Positions 23,201-38,200 of a stretch of 64,000 bases of DNA are shown here, in pieces. The position numbers and the translations under genes were made by a program. Every line of letters begins with the position of its first letter. The first letter of the stretch is position 1. The notes beneath the pieces were generated by a model. It did not search any database. It was given only the letters and a program-made list of their open reading frames with translations, and was not told the origin of the DNA. The DNA is from Cydia pomonella (lineage: Eukaryota > Arthropoda > Insecta > Lepidoptera > Tortricidae): contig NC_084703.1 of assembly GCF_033807575.1 (NCBI RefSeq), positions 8,246,001 to 8,310,000 on the forward strand, written 5' to 3'.

Positions 23201-26200
23201 AGTCGAGTACCGGGTATACCGGGTGTTTCCTGTAACACGAGCTAATAATTAAACCATATATTGTACTCCTGAAACGATATAACTTTTGATTAACAACTTT
23301 TAAAAATTATGAAATCTTTTGACTTTAACTTTTTCATACAAATTTAATTAAATTTTCAATGTACGCTGACATCAGTGTGTTTGACGTTGCTTGTCACGCT
23401 TTAAACAAAAACAAATTCGCAATACATTGCGGCTTAGAATTAACTTCAATGTGGTATAAAAATCAACAAAACAAATATGGTATAAAAATGAACAAATGTT
23501 GGTCAGTTTGAGGAGTACAGCCTATAGTTTAATTATTGCTCCTGTTACAGGAAACACTCTGTATATATATATTACCTATTCATAAAGTTTATACATACAT
23601 ACATACCCTTTAGAAGCCTCAAAGCTTAAGCCGTACAGACGGCAAGCGCCCCAATGGCCTAATGCTTGTTCCATGGGCCAAAGGCCGCTGCTTGCTGTGG
23701 GATGCAACTTGCGTGAGTACATTTGCGCCTACTCATCTTGCTCCCACTACTAGCAGGTTGGCAGGCGCAGCCGCGGAAAATGCCGCGAGGCTCAAGCGAT
23801 TAAAATATGCCAACCTGGAACCAGCGTATGATTTTGTTCCGGTTGCGGTCGAAACGGCAGGGCCGTGGTGTTCGGAGGCTGAAAAATTGGTTAGGGACTT
23901 GAGGCGGCGTCTACGTGACAGAGGGTGCGATCCCTGTTCAGGCTCCAACTTAGTCCAACAATTATCGCTTGCCATCCAGCGCGGCAATTACGCAAGTATT
24001 TTTGGTACTTTTGGACTGGGGAGTCGGAATGGGGTTGATATTATAAGTAGGGCAGTATATTAATTATTATTATTTTTTAGTTTTAGTGTCTTTGTTTGGT
24101 TTTTTTGTCTTTTATGTGCATATAGCTTATAGATTTTAAGTTTTGACATAGTGATTTTTGTGTATGTAATGTTGTAATGTTATATGTATAAATTACTTGT
24201 TACATACACACATTTAATATTAGGTAGGTACTCCTGAAATGCTGACGCCATCTTTGACGTTTGTTTTGATGTAATTTTCTCTTCATTACAAATTAAATGG
24301 GTTTATTTTTTTATATTCAGCGAAGTCCTTGCTCTCGTGCTATGCTTGCCTGGTGTGTACACGTTTCCGACCGTTCCCAGTCGGTTTTGCGACAGCGACA
24401 TCACAGCCGTATGCAAGGAAGAATATATAAGATTAGGCTTTCTTGGCGCTCTAAAAACTTGCTCTCGCGTTATGCTTGCCTGGTGTGTACACATTTCCGA
24501 CCGTGCCCAGTCTGCTGTGTGGCAGCGACGTCATAGCCCTATCACATTCAGTGCCAGCGCGAGCTACGCGAGCGAAGCCAATAACATGCGAAAACCCGTA
24601 TGTAGCTAAAAGCGACTGCTGGGTCTAATAAGACACCAAACAGTGCGGTTTTATTCTGACGAAAGCGGAATCTGACCAAAAGTCTGTTTTCGTCCGAAAG
24701 AAAACAGGCTGAAATTTATCCTGACAAAAAAGGAATCTGACGAATGCGTCTTAGATCAGTAGGGTAGACCGAGGCGAATTGGATCACAGAGCAAAACGGA
24801 CCAAGAAAAAAACCGTTGATATTTGATATATTTGATACCAGCCCAATTGAATTGCACGGTGCCTATAAGTATCTCCTCTTATCTTGCAACGCCCAGTCAT
24901 AGGCAGTATTTTAAATATTAACAGATTATTTAGTTAGATCCGATTTGCCTCGGTCTACTGCCTACCCTATCAACACAGAGTGAAAAGTTTGTATTTTAAG
25001 ATTCTCTAAGAAATACTCTCTTTAAGTTCACTACGAGTATATATTATTGTATTATTTAATACCTGATTTCTGTTTTCTTGTCTGAATAAGTTTTGACCAT
25101 AGAGACAAAATTTTACTAGCGTATACGTATAGGTATAAGTAGTTGTAAGTAAGTAGTATGCCATTCTTCTAACAGGAGGAATCAATAAAAATAACTTCAT
25201 AATATCGAGTGTACTCTAGACCTTGTACGAAGCTATTCTATTTTATTTAGTTCAACAGTAGAAATTGTTAACCCTTACAACATTAGTGTGCTACGAGTAT
25301 TTATCTGTATGACATTTAAATAAAATTAAATAAAAAAATACTGGAAAAATAAATAAAACTTGTATCCGTGTATCGTTTCAACATAAGATATTTAATATTA
25401 CAAATTTATAATTTCCAAGTCCAGTCTTACAATCTTTATAAATATAACCAAATTGTATTAACTGAATAAAACTAAATTTACAACACACATTTTCACTTTA
25501 CTAGACTTGATTTTTCATATTAGCAAGGCACATATTCCACTTTTAAATGGTGACATCACAAAACAACACAGTTAAAATAATCCCTAATAAGTAAGTAATA
25601 AGTATGTGGATAACTGCGAGGCGTAGCCCTCCTAGATTACAACTTTATTTTTTCTTTTTCTTCGAATGTGCGCACTACACGTGGGCTGAAATGATCAGAA
25701 ATTCAGCACCGGTATCTCTATGGTCACGGAATAAATTTAGATATTGTCCATATTATCTGATTTACAACTCACTTATATTAACTTATATAGGCTATGTAGA
25801 GGAAATCTAGGAGGGATACATGTGTTACGCCTTGAAGGAAGCTTAACGAGACAAAAGTGCACTAGGTTACGGTATCGATAGCTTTACATTCACACGAATC
25901 GCAATAAGTCTTCTATAACTTAAAATAATTTTATAACTAAGTATGTAAACCTAAATGTGTATTAAAAAATAGTTTAAGATAAAATATTAAAACCTAGTTT
26001 AAGATAAAATAAATTGTATGCCCGAAAAGGGTAAAACTGTTGTTACTCATCAAAAATGTACCTAGTCATATTCTTGTACCTACACAGTTTTCACAATAAA
26101 TATTTCTGATTTCAATTGCAAAGGCAACACGGTTATTTATTGTATTTATATTCCACTTCTGTTATAAAAATCTTTATCTATTACATATTGCATTGTGGTA

Positions 26201-29200
26201 TGCACATTAGACTTTTCTATTTACCTACTTAGGAATTTATATCTTGTCTTGTTCTAGTTGTTCTAACTAAAACTAAACTAAAGCTAGGAACGCAAGTAAC
26301 GCCCGCAACAGGGCGACTGAGAAAACACCCAAGGTAGTTAGACATTAAAGTTCACACACACACACACACACACACAATAATTTCGTATTACAACTAAGAG
26401 GGACGTGTATACCTAAAGCCAGAAAATTAGAACCGAATACGAGTACTAAAATATTCGCGTCGTGCGAAACTTACCTATTAGTTACAGAAGATTTAGCCGG
26501 CGCGTTTTATCTCAAGGTTTTGAAACAAATAATATTCCTTGGTTCAAGACCTTTTTTATCCGTGTAGTTGTTGAGATAAAAAGTAAAACCCCGCACGACG
26601 GCCAAATCTTCAATCGTAAGTTTCGCGGGGCGCTCCATATTTATTGTTTCCTTCAATTTTCTGACTTCATTTGTTTCAAGATTTTTCGAATTTCAATACT
26701 TATAAGAAAACTCGAAATTGTCTTCGTCTAAGAAATAAAATGTCTTAAAATGATCTTGGGCCAAAAACTACTTTCTTGCATCAAGTAACAAATTATCAAA
26801 TAAAAAGTTTAATTTTGATTCAATGTGTATATGTTGATCCAAGACCCGTCTCGACACGTCCCTCGGCTAAACTAGCTATTTTATACTAAAGTTGCTAAAG
26901 ATACTGCTTTCGGATGCAGGGTACCTTAAAATAAAAATAAAACGGTATCCTTTTCACTTCGTTGTCCGTTCGTCTGCTTGTCAAGACCCTTTATCTCGGG
27001 AACGCCTGGAGGTATCGAGTTGAAATTAAAATCACCTACTCAGGTCTACAATCCCTTGAAGCTGTGACACAATCAATTTTTTTAGTAAACGTAAGAAAAA
27101 GATACGGTTATTATGTCGCATAAAACGTATATTTCGACACTCTCAAGGGTATTAAAATGTATGTATAGGGTACTTCCCGTTGAATCGACCCGGGCAATCG
27201 ATAGTCACGTACGAGTAGATACTGTTTATAAAAGTATGGCGCAATCTCGTCACTTTCGGCGTTCAACGTGGATTATGTATGTCGGGTTATATATGACGGC
27301 GGCCGATCATGAAATCAGGCCGATTGGAAAGTTCCTGCGGAATGTTTTGTCGGTAGTCACATTAAGCCAATAGCTGTAGGATAGGTTCTTTCAGTTGCAT
27401 CAGATTCCCGAAGGGCAAACTGTTCAGAAATAGGAGCCCCGCGTAGCGGAGCTCCGTCGACTCAGGAAACGAGACAATGATTTTAAAGGTTCACGATATG
27501 CTTAGGAATGCCATGATTTGCATGATTTCACCTTCGGTCGCCGACATGTAGATATTCATGTATTGAAAACAATGAATGGATTCTTATAAAGTGAGACTTT
27601 TATTGATAAACACAACATTTAATTAGGAGATCAATTCGCTGCGAAATTTGTTCGCTATCAGTCTAGATAATCTAAGTTAATCTACTAATACCATAAAGAC
27701 AAAGCCAGCATCTTGCAATGCCCACATCAAAATGACATACTTATGACAAGTTGACAACAAAGAATAAAATATATATATACAATGGGATAATGTCATCTCT
27801 ATCTTCTAATATTTACAATTTTAGGTCGTGTCATTCACGATGACGCGCGTATTTGACAGATCTAACTAAGGAGCGTGGAATTAAAAGGAGTGAAATCTCT
27901 TATGGTAGAACTGATGCAAAAGTGTCCAGCGGTCAGCTATAAATAATAGTTCCAAATCGTTCCACACCAGCGCTAGAGTAGCTAAGAACCTAGGCGTTAT
28001 TGACGGAGTGAAGTGTGCGCTGTTTATTATTTGATTAAAAATTCAAGTATTTTAGGTATTGTAGCGTCACCTATTTAAGGTTTTTTGATGACCCTTTTTG
28101 GTACATGGAGATTCCATTTCTTACCTCCACCTTCTATAGATCTAACCTTTAATGGCATGACAAGGCACGAGTCCTCGTGAATGACAAGGTCTATATTATA
28201 CCATGCCTACGGCTGCTACTGAAAAACTCTAAATTGTAAAGTCAATACAATACTGCAGTAAACGTTAGGATGCGTTCGAATACACTTAAATATCGTCAGG
28301 TGACAAGCAAAACTCACTAATTTTCATATTACTACTAAAATAATTTTGATTTTTGTTTATATTTTAGTAGGTAATTAATGAGTTTTGCTTGTCACCTGAC
28401 GATATTTTAAGACACTTATGATATGAGGGACGGAAATCTTAGCCAATTATTTTTGTTGTCGAGCTTTTGTTTCGTCAGAATTCGATACGGTGGATAATTA
28501 GTTTCCTATTCTGTATAATATAATCGCAATTTGACCAAAAAATCATTCGCTATGTTACGAAATGTATGGTAATTTCGTAACTCAAAGGAAAATTAAGTTC
28601 TTAGTTTTTTCAGGACAAGTTGACCCAGAATGAGGAGCTCTTCAAACCAGCCATGATTTACCCAAATCTAACGAAATAAAAATCGATAAAAAAGCCCCAT
28701 GTGTTACCTATATATATTTTTTAAATTAATGAATAATAAATTTGATATTTTAATTACAATACGTTTACTTCATGTATTTATTAAATAATTGATTGTACCT
28801 CTCGTGTCGAATGATGGAGTAGGTACGATTAGATGGCACGTAATTTATTTGTAAATATTTTTTGAGAGCTTAGCACATTCATTTATTTAGAAATTTAACA
28901 TTTAAGTAATACTAATACGGGTTCAATACATAATATTTAATTCATTTTTTTTAAATTTAGCCCAACCAATAGATTATTCGACTTGAGATGTTTAGACCAG
29001 AGTACAACGTAGAACCCATAGCAACCCGGTGCACAGCACATTCGAGAATCAATCTACGATTTTTTTTCAAATTCTAGGCACAGCTAGACACAATTTCTGT
29101 ACCCGAGACTAAAATGAATTATATCTGATTAGATTTTTGGTATCTGTTTCCAAGTGAATAAAGATTTATATTACTTTGATAAAATTCAAATTTTTTTTTT

Positions 29201-32200
29201 AGGAACTCTAGTTTAAACTAGCTATTTGTGCCGTTTTCAACCAAAAGGGTACTTATTGTCGTTTGTTAATAAGGCGCTATTTCCTTAAAGCTTCAATTTG
29301 AAATCAATTTTATCGACGACCGACAATGTGGTACCTTTTACTTGAAAACGTCACACGCATTTATTAAGTCTGGTAACTAATACTCTCTTTTCATTTACTC
29401 ATAATACTTAGAAGAGGTTCCAAGGGTTTTCTGTTTATAATCTATTAACATTTCACGTCCCATATTTTTTTTTAGTTTACGATATATGTTTCCCTACGAA
29501 GTCCTAAAATATTTAAGACAATGTTCTGTGTTTGCGGGATTCCAATGCGGCACTTTGTGTAAGTGGTCCAACACGTGTCGCCCCGGCTGCACCGTGTCCG
29601 GCGACAACTGGCACTGGCCGTGCACCACGTAGTCTGGGTCCAGCACGCCATCCTTCACGAGCTGCTCTATCAGAATCTTCAAGTGTGTAAACTGGATATC
29701 AGCTGTCATATCTGTATTGTAGTCTCCCATGAACATGATGCTTATACTCTTTGAGTTGTAACCCTTCACCATTGCCCCTACGACGTTTGCTCCTCGTCCT
29801 TCGAAGACCGTTCCTTCACCGCCGATTAAAAAGTTAGGGACGATATCGTCAAAATCTCTTCGTAGATTGTCTTGTTGTGTTGCTAGCATTGCTTCAATGC
29901 AGCGGCGAGTCTGGTTACAGTAGCCCGCGCCCGTGTGGCCTATTACAACGTTGTGGACTGGCAGGGACAGGTAGTCTGTGTTGTACGGAGGCATCGCTTG
30001 CCAATCGTCACGCCGGAAATACCAGGTTTCATTCAGACCTAACCCAAAAAAATACGCATTATTTTGTGCTTGTTTAGTTCCAAATTATAGTTATTTATAA
30101 GCATATCTACCAGTTATTTAAAATGTGATGCCTAGTTATGGTCATTATATCAAATTTGTGTTAAATGAGTTTCAGAAATTCGTAAGCGCTTGGATTTTCT
30201 ATGTGAAACCATTTCAAATAATCTGATTTAAGGTGTTGAAAGATTTGAAAGTCTTGTCATATGTTAACTCCATAATACTATTTATCTTTTTTTTGATTCC
30301 ATGGATTGGATATATGCACCACCAAAGATGCAGCTTGAGTAGCTCTTTTGTTAAAAAATGTAACAGAGAGAAATTGTTAGTATGTAACAAATCAGAAGAG
30401 AATAAAGGTACTTAGTTCGTACCTAACAGACCAGTATGTTAAGATGTTAGGGGATCAGTCCGAATATTACCTAGGTCTATTCTGGTGGGCTTGGTGGCGA
30501 GTTGGAAGAGGTAGAGGCCGAGGCCGACGGCCACCACGAGGGCCCAGCAAACAAACACGGCGACGCTACAGCGGAGGCCGTTAGATTTCACCGGCGCCAC
30601 CAACTCTAGGCCCAGTATTCGGCCTGAAACATTACCAAACAACAAACTTTTTAGCCCTTTGCAAGAGTCAATTTAATGTTTAAATGGAAATATCTATATC
30701 GGTATACGTTTCAACGTTTAGCCATGCTCAGGGAGTTGAACGTGTAAATCATACTGCTGAAATTGTATAATGGGGCCTATCCTAAATTTGAGGTGAATTC
30801 CCATCTGTGCCCATGGGAAGGATCCAAGCCCATCTGTGACTGCCTCAGTTTCTTTCTGTCTTTTTGGGGCTCCGTACCAAAAAGGGACAAAAGGGTTTAT
30901 TATGTTGATAGTTGCTATTTTGAACAGTTAAAATTTCAATTCGTGAAATAAAAATCATATAATGTAGGTCCCCACTTTACGCGGTGCAGCATTAAATAAT
31001 TTATATCATAAATGTGAAAAAATGTTCACTTGTTTCGTAATAACAACTACCTATAGACTACCTATAACAAGTATAGAGTTATGTAGGAGGTTTGATCACT
31101 ATTTTAGTATTAAAAGTAAAAGTTTTGTATTTCACGAATTGGAATTTTATCTGTTATAGCAACTGTCAAAATCCACATTTGTATAATAAAAAAATCGGCC
31201 AAGAGCATGTCATCGGAGAAACATGTGTGCAAGCAGTGTAGGGTCTCGTAGTTACCATTCTATCATAATAGGCCAAACGGGGGCTATTAGTACATAACAA
31301 GCATACATGAACCTTTGCAGCGCCCAGTACGTCAGTTTAATAAGAAGAGAAGATTTTTGGCAATAACCCAAAAACGACTGGACCGATCATATTCGATATA
31401 GGTTTCACTGAAAGTATTTATTAAGCTTTTGTTTCACGTTTTTACTTATAAGTATTTTTTGGTACCATGGTTCAAAAGTTCGAGGGCGGAGGCACAATTT
31501 TTCTTTCTTTCGGAGGGATGACACCCGAAAATAAAATTATTTAAGAAAAAAAAACAATTTAAAAAAACAATTTGTATGGTAGGTACCCAAATCTTTTTTT
31601 TGAAGTTTTTATTTTACCGTTTTGTCGCAATGCATGATTAATATATCCATGCCAAATTGCAGCTTTCTAGCACTAACGATCATGGTGCAAAGCGATCTGC
31701 CTCATCTGTCCTAGACACAGGTCGGCTAGTTTCCGTGGCAGCTTCCGGTACGCAGCCACGCGGAGCTGGAATAATCTTCCGCCACCAATTAGAAATGCCA
31801 GTTCACTATTCGTGTTCAAAACTAAACTGAAACTGCACCTTCTCAAGAAACAAACGATCTCCACCTAGCCGACTACACCCACCTGTATTTGAACCTGTAT
31901 TTATTAATAAACATGTCTTGGTTTTCTTGTACGTATTATATGTCTAAATTACAATGTCAACTGCACATTCTGTTGTATTCTGCTTCGGTTCTGTTTTATG
32001 TTCTGTGTTGTTTTACGTGTCAATGGGTACACTGAAAATCAGCGTCACAACACTACTCATGTCCTGCGACACATGCTGAGTGTTATCATTTTCGCACCAC
32101 CCGCAGCACTGTAACTTCTAATTTACCTAGACTTAAGTATATTTTTATGTTGTTGTGTATGTGTTTCGAATAAAAGCATCATTAATTAATTCATTCATTC

Positions 32201-35200
32201 ATTCATAAGGGTTTCCGGGTAACTACGAAACCCTAAAAAAGACAGGAAGAATCCGAGGCGGTCACAGATGGGAAATACTCATTCCCATTTGACCCCGCCG
32301 GCTACTGTTGGGAATGGATCCTTCCCATTTGTGCCCGGCGGTGACAGATGGGAATTCACGAAATTTGACAAATATGTTTTCCAGGTTATTCGCTTTTATA
32401 GGGTAGTTTCTTAGGAAAAATTGTACAGCATGGTTAGATTTTGAAAGATTATTTAGTATCATACCGGATATAGGAGTACGTTATGCCAAACGATACATTC
32501 GACTAAATAATACTTGGTAAAATAAATTAGGACCAATCAATTATTTGCTAAGCAATAACTTGCCAAAAAAGAGTTTTGCTAACAGTAAAATTGCGATAAG
32601 TTGTTTTGACAAACGATTTTTTGGCAAATGATAATTTGAATAAAATAGTTTGCTATGTGATACTTTGGGAAATGTATTTTGGCTATTCATTAGTAAACCG
32701 GTTTACTTTAATCTACTCATCTAGTCCTGGAGAACGTCCCCGTACCCTATCAGTCCTATCAGCATTAGCTGGACGTCCACAAATCCTCTCGGGTACGGAA
32801 CACCAGTTCTTGGGGTATCGCCGTCGTCGTTATCTTTACGGGTAAGGTCCTGAGTATCTTCCGAGAGAAATACAGGGTTCGTCGGTGCTAGCGATTGTGT
32901 ACGTTGTAGGGCTAACCTTCTCTGTTATGAAGTTATGATGTAGGTTAACGTTAACTTGCGTTAAATCTTCCGAAATATAACACTTTAACGTTTAACGAAG
33001 TTGAACTTGCGCGCTCATCCCGATACTTCGCGTGTAGTGTATTTTCCATTACGCTAGCTTATTCTATAAGGTCGTATGCGCCAAAACGGGTTTTACCGTT
33101 TCATATAAAAAAAAACAAAAATTATTTGAAAAATCTCCACTATATGAAAATTTATAGACATTCAAGTCTATAAATTTTCATATAGTGGAGATTTTTCATT
33201 CACGGTCCCATTTGCCTGTATGTACAATGAAAATGTTTGTTTAAAAAGATGCATCTTTGATACGATTTTCTCTGCTAAAAGTTAACGAATCGTCTAATGG
33301 CAACTATAAACAGAAATGAAGTTGATAACATGAATTCATCAAACAATGCTTACTTTTGTACGTTTTGTAATTGGTGAAATAAATCAAGATACCTGACGCC
33401 AAATTTTACAATGCGTCGTCTTAACGAAGTTAACTATTTGTTTAACGGAGCCCACGTGACGGCAAATGTTGAGCTGACCTTCGCAAGATTTGAACGACTT
33501 TGGTTTTGTGTGTAGATTGTAGGTATACATATTTGTATAATAATATGTTTTGTGTTGTATGGTAGCTTGTTCGAGGAAGACGCTTCGCTATTCCGTGATC
33601 ATTATTAATTATTCATAGTTGTTTGTTGTTCTTAATTTTCCCCGTAGGTATGAACTCATTTCATCCAAAGGTTAAAAGATGCCTCTGCTTACCTATATCA
33701 GGCTTGGCTCACTCCGCGATTTCGTCGCGCGGTTCTACAAGTACATGTGGCCCTCACCAGTTCTGGTGACTTGCTAGTCATAGCCAATTGCTATGGTTAC
33801 TGCGCACCGCTACGGAACGGATAATGAGAAATTAAAAAAACAAAATTTTGCAAACTAAATCGTGTTACAAATCGAATGAAAGGGTTCATTGTGAGGATCT
33901 CAAATATATATTTTTTATAATTTAAAATAATAATAATTTAGAAGTTATTTTACAAAACTTATCATGCTTAATGCCCCCCCCCCCCCCCCCTTTATCTCCG
34001 AAACTACTGGGTTTAAAAACTTGATAAAAATACACAAAATAGTTCTTTACCTAAATATATCAAGAAAACCTATTAGAAATCTACAGTCAAGTGTGAGTTA
34101 GATTTTTGGACATAAATGCTGTTAGGCTGTTATAGGGACACAGCCGCAATGGTTTACGTGAAACGTGGAAAGGACAGCTATTTCGAAAGCAGAATGCCGA
34201 GATTCGCTTAGAGACGAAGGCCGAAAACGTCCTGAAGAGGAGTGGCTACACGCGAGACTGAAGGCCGAGCTGAGGGAGGTTAGTGCTTGAGCACTAACTG
34301 TATTTGAACAAAGAACAATAGTACAAGTGGCCATGTGCATACTTCCTGCAAATGTCTTATTATGTAATTATTAATTCAGTAAAATTTATTAATCTACTTG
34401 AAGCTTCGATATCTTCACTAAAAAATCACATAGATATGCTAATATAATATTTTATAATATAATAAAGTAACTCAATTCTTGCGGAAAACATATTTTAGTA
34501 GTTATTTATGTAATGTAATTAAAAATCCAGACTTTCTTTTTGTTTCAACCTGTGTCGTACCTTATAACCACGATGAAGAATAAACGCATTTTCTGTTTTT
34601 TAGGTACATCCTTTCAAGTAAAGTTAAAATTGTAAGAAATATCGACAGTTTCTCGATAAGACTTTATCGACCGGGCCACAGCAACCTGGGCCCTTATTCG
34701 ACATGCTAAAAGTGACGTTTCGTGTTGATTTCCATTTGATGTGAGAAATATTGTGACTTGTCGAATTGCTATTATCACCACCTGTCAGTGAACAATATCC
34801 ACACTAGAGGCGGGGCGTTGTACCGGAATAGTTTTTGGAACAGGTTATTTGTAATAGACTACTTTTAGCTTGTCGAGTATTTAAAAGTACGGACTTTGAT
34901 TTCTGAAATAAAACAAATATGAAACTTTTATCACCTCGTACCTCCATTCTTACCGTTACTTTAGGTAAAATAAAATTTTGTTAACAGATGGTCGTCTGGG
35001 TGTCTGTTGTATCTAAAAATAATGTAATAATATATAACAAAAATATGACAATAGATTCATAGCCTTCACTCAAAACGTCACCATATTTCCGACCCTTACC
35101 GAAATAATAAGTCGATATTTGTATAAATAATCCTTATTTGTAAGACGCCTAAGCACGGCAAATACGTAAACTGCCTATTGGGGGTCATACTCGTAAAACT

Positions 35201-38200
35201 GGTATTTTAGACGTACTTTTGGTACGAGTAACAGAGACGTACTTTTGGTACGCAGTCCCAGCTCTAGTCAGGATTCTAGTTGTCAAATATAAGCGTGTCG
35301 AATACGTATTAGTTAAATGTCAAATGAAATTAGATCAACGGTAGACTTTTTTGTCGATGGGTATGGCTGCCATGTTTGGATTTATGACATTTAAAAGGGG
35401 ATCCTAAGGCAGAGAGTAGTTTTACCTGTACGATTTTGATTCTTCTACTGGACGCAAGATGGAGTTAGCTGCCAAATTCCGATCAGGCTGACGCAACTAG
35501 GAAGAAAAATGTTTGTATGGAATTTGTTTCGCAAATCATTGCCAACGAAGAAAAAGAAAACGTCAGTGCTATTTATTCTGTCAAGTTTACATCAAGTCTA
35601 CTGTCAGCCTAATTACTTTGTTTGTTTTGAAGGCTTCAATGTTTTGTTCGGGTATTTCGTGTAATTTCTTTATTATTTAGTGCAAAAATCGATACTGTAG
35701 ATAAAGTCATGTTTTTCCAAGGCTGTATGTTTTCAGATGCATGCAGTGGGCCAAATTTGTTGGGAACGAAGACCTGATACATTTTCCCATAGAAAAGTTA
35801 CATTTATTCAAACATGTATGTGCACATAATTATGAAAATCAAGCATTTAATAAAATAAAAAAATCACGACTTAAAAACTGTATTAAAATAATTCGGGTCC
35901 ACATTAAGCCCGACCAGATAGTAGTCCAATTAAGAACTATCCACTATATAACATACAACTTAAATGTGGACTCGATGCTAACCTGATTTCGAGTACAAAA
36001 TTTGTAGACAGGAGCCTATGTTTCAACCCTCCCCATTTTATCGATATCGATAAGAATCGTAAGCGTGTAGCGTACTACACTATTTAAATCGCTTATGTTG
36101 GTACTATGGTTCTTTGACGGTTCTTTGTCGTACATTTTGGTAATGATTTGCGAAACAAACTGATTCCACTCGCTAGTATGGAAGTCCCGTCTCTTAAAAC
36201 GTAGTGATTATATGCTCTTTGACAATGACATGCAGTTGCGTCGATGTAGATCTATCATAAAACGTACATGTGACGCATGTGACAATTGTCCAGGATGAAA
36301 GAACTATCTTGACAATTAACATAAAGCAATACAATACCACAAAATGTCAACAAGAAAACAGATTTATTATAAAAATACAAATTATATACAAAGCTTCATT
36401 TTAAAACCAATGGTCGTGGGTTCTAACCCCGGCTCTTAACAATGTGCATCTTGTAACATGTACCGATTGCTTTACAGTAAAGTAAAATATATAATTATCA
36501 TGAGGAAGATGGAGTAGCCCCAATAAGGTATATTTTCCCCTCTGGGTTAGAAGGTCAGATAGTAGTGAGACAGGGAGATATAGTGAAGAATGCGGAAAAA
36601 CAAGCATTTATTGTGTTGTTAGGCTAGTTCTTTTTTTCAAAATTTGAAAACGAACGCAACAGCATGCTCAAAGCCCCTTGTGAGTCAGAATCTGTTAAAT
36701 TCAGGCTTAAGACGAAACAGGAGCTGAGCCCGTACACAAATTTGAGATTTTTAGGTAAAAGGTAAAAAATATCGCCGTCGCGCTGACGAGTGTGGAACCC
36801 CGTACCTAGCTAGAGACTATCCCTTGTGTGTGTACCAACAAACCAAATTTTAGACAAATATGATACGTCTTCTTCTTCTTTGTCGTTGTACTCTTTGCAG
36901 AGCGTCGTGGTCAACTGCTGATATCAGGCGCAGATGTTGCTTGCCGTACGATTTCTCGCCATTTTTCGCGGTTGGGGGCCATTCTGGCAAATGCGTTCAG
37001 GGGACCCTTCATGGCAGATTTGATTTGGTCAGTCCATCGCATAGGTGGCCTTTTGCGCGGTCTTTTTCCGTTTGCTCTACCCTGCACCACTAGACGCTCT
37101 ATGGAGTCGTTGTTCCTCCTCGAGACGTGACCGAAAAAACTGAGTATGCGGGTCTTTACGAGAGTCGAAAGGCGCTGCTTGATACGGAGTTCTTTAAGGA
37201 TGGAGACATTAGTCCAAAACTCGGTCCAGGATATCCCCAGCATTTTCCTCCAGCACCATATTTCTAGGGCGTCTATCGTCTTTTCCTCTGTCTTTCGGAT
37301 AGTCCAGGTCTCCGCAGCGTGTAAGAATATAGGAAAAACGAGGGCCCGTACAAGCCGAACCTTCGTGGTGTTTGTGACGTTTCGGTGATACGTAGCCTAT
37401 ACGTAAAAACTAGCCAAGACAAATCCTTTATAATTTCAGGATTTTCTACACAGCACAGAACATGGGACCCATATAGATCTCAATTCCGTTGTCGGCGAAT
37501 CAACAACGACTCATATTCTTAATATTGAACTTAACTGGCTCTCATTTCACATTTATGTTTTAAATTAATTATAGGCATAGACATACCATATCATATTGTA
37601 AGTACAAAGTTTCAGAGCAATCTAGCAAGTCATTTTAAAATGAGAGCGTAACTACATTTGTATGGAGAACCGAATTTGCTGCGGACGCACTATGTAGCAT
37701 AATCGGATTAGGACCAACCTCGAAATCTCTGTAACAGTCATGAAATTTATTATGTATATAAATTAAAGGCCCCTTTTTCATGCCCAAACCATTTAACATT
37801 TGGGGATCTCGAGGAATCCGAGCCAACTTGGAAAATGTGTACCATCAACACAACAGTCAACATTAAAACTTATTAAATTCTACACAAAAAAGTCCTCGAT
37901 ATCTTTGCAGAACAATACATCTTGTTATAGAGAATACTTGCTGAATCTAAGTTTAACGCTTATACACTTCCAGGGGACATTCTCTTAAAAGGAAACTCGG
38001 AGGAATATGAATTCTATTTTTAACTATACATTTGTACGTGGTCTACCCCAATATTAACATTTTACTCTACTGTGACTATACCAGAAAGAAGGGTTATGGG
38101 TGTACGTACTGATGATTCAGTACACCCAGTAGCTAGGTATTAGGATACTGGACGGATTTTTTTAAATGACGTATCGTTAGATTTCTCTTGCCATTCACAA

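Larger units (their letters stand above)
30624..34687. other. Receptor long intron, part 2, repeat-rich
   Basis: It contains a split Lepidoptera-type repeat (31188-31640 and 32207-32238) interrupted by a LINE 3' end, and two related pieces holding CCCATCTGTG and GGAAGGATCC words (30793-30850 and 32260-32360). It also holds a perfect hairpin (33127-33198), a C-run (33974-33990) and a dispersed repeat (34125-34310). The stretches 32361-33126 and 33199-33973 show nothing recognised. Confidence 0.55.

Noticed and set aside
23733..23987. Minus frame opposite the retrotransposon tail
   Set aside because: It is a shadow of the + strand frame 23662-24063, which carries the recognisable retroelement pattern.
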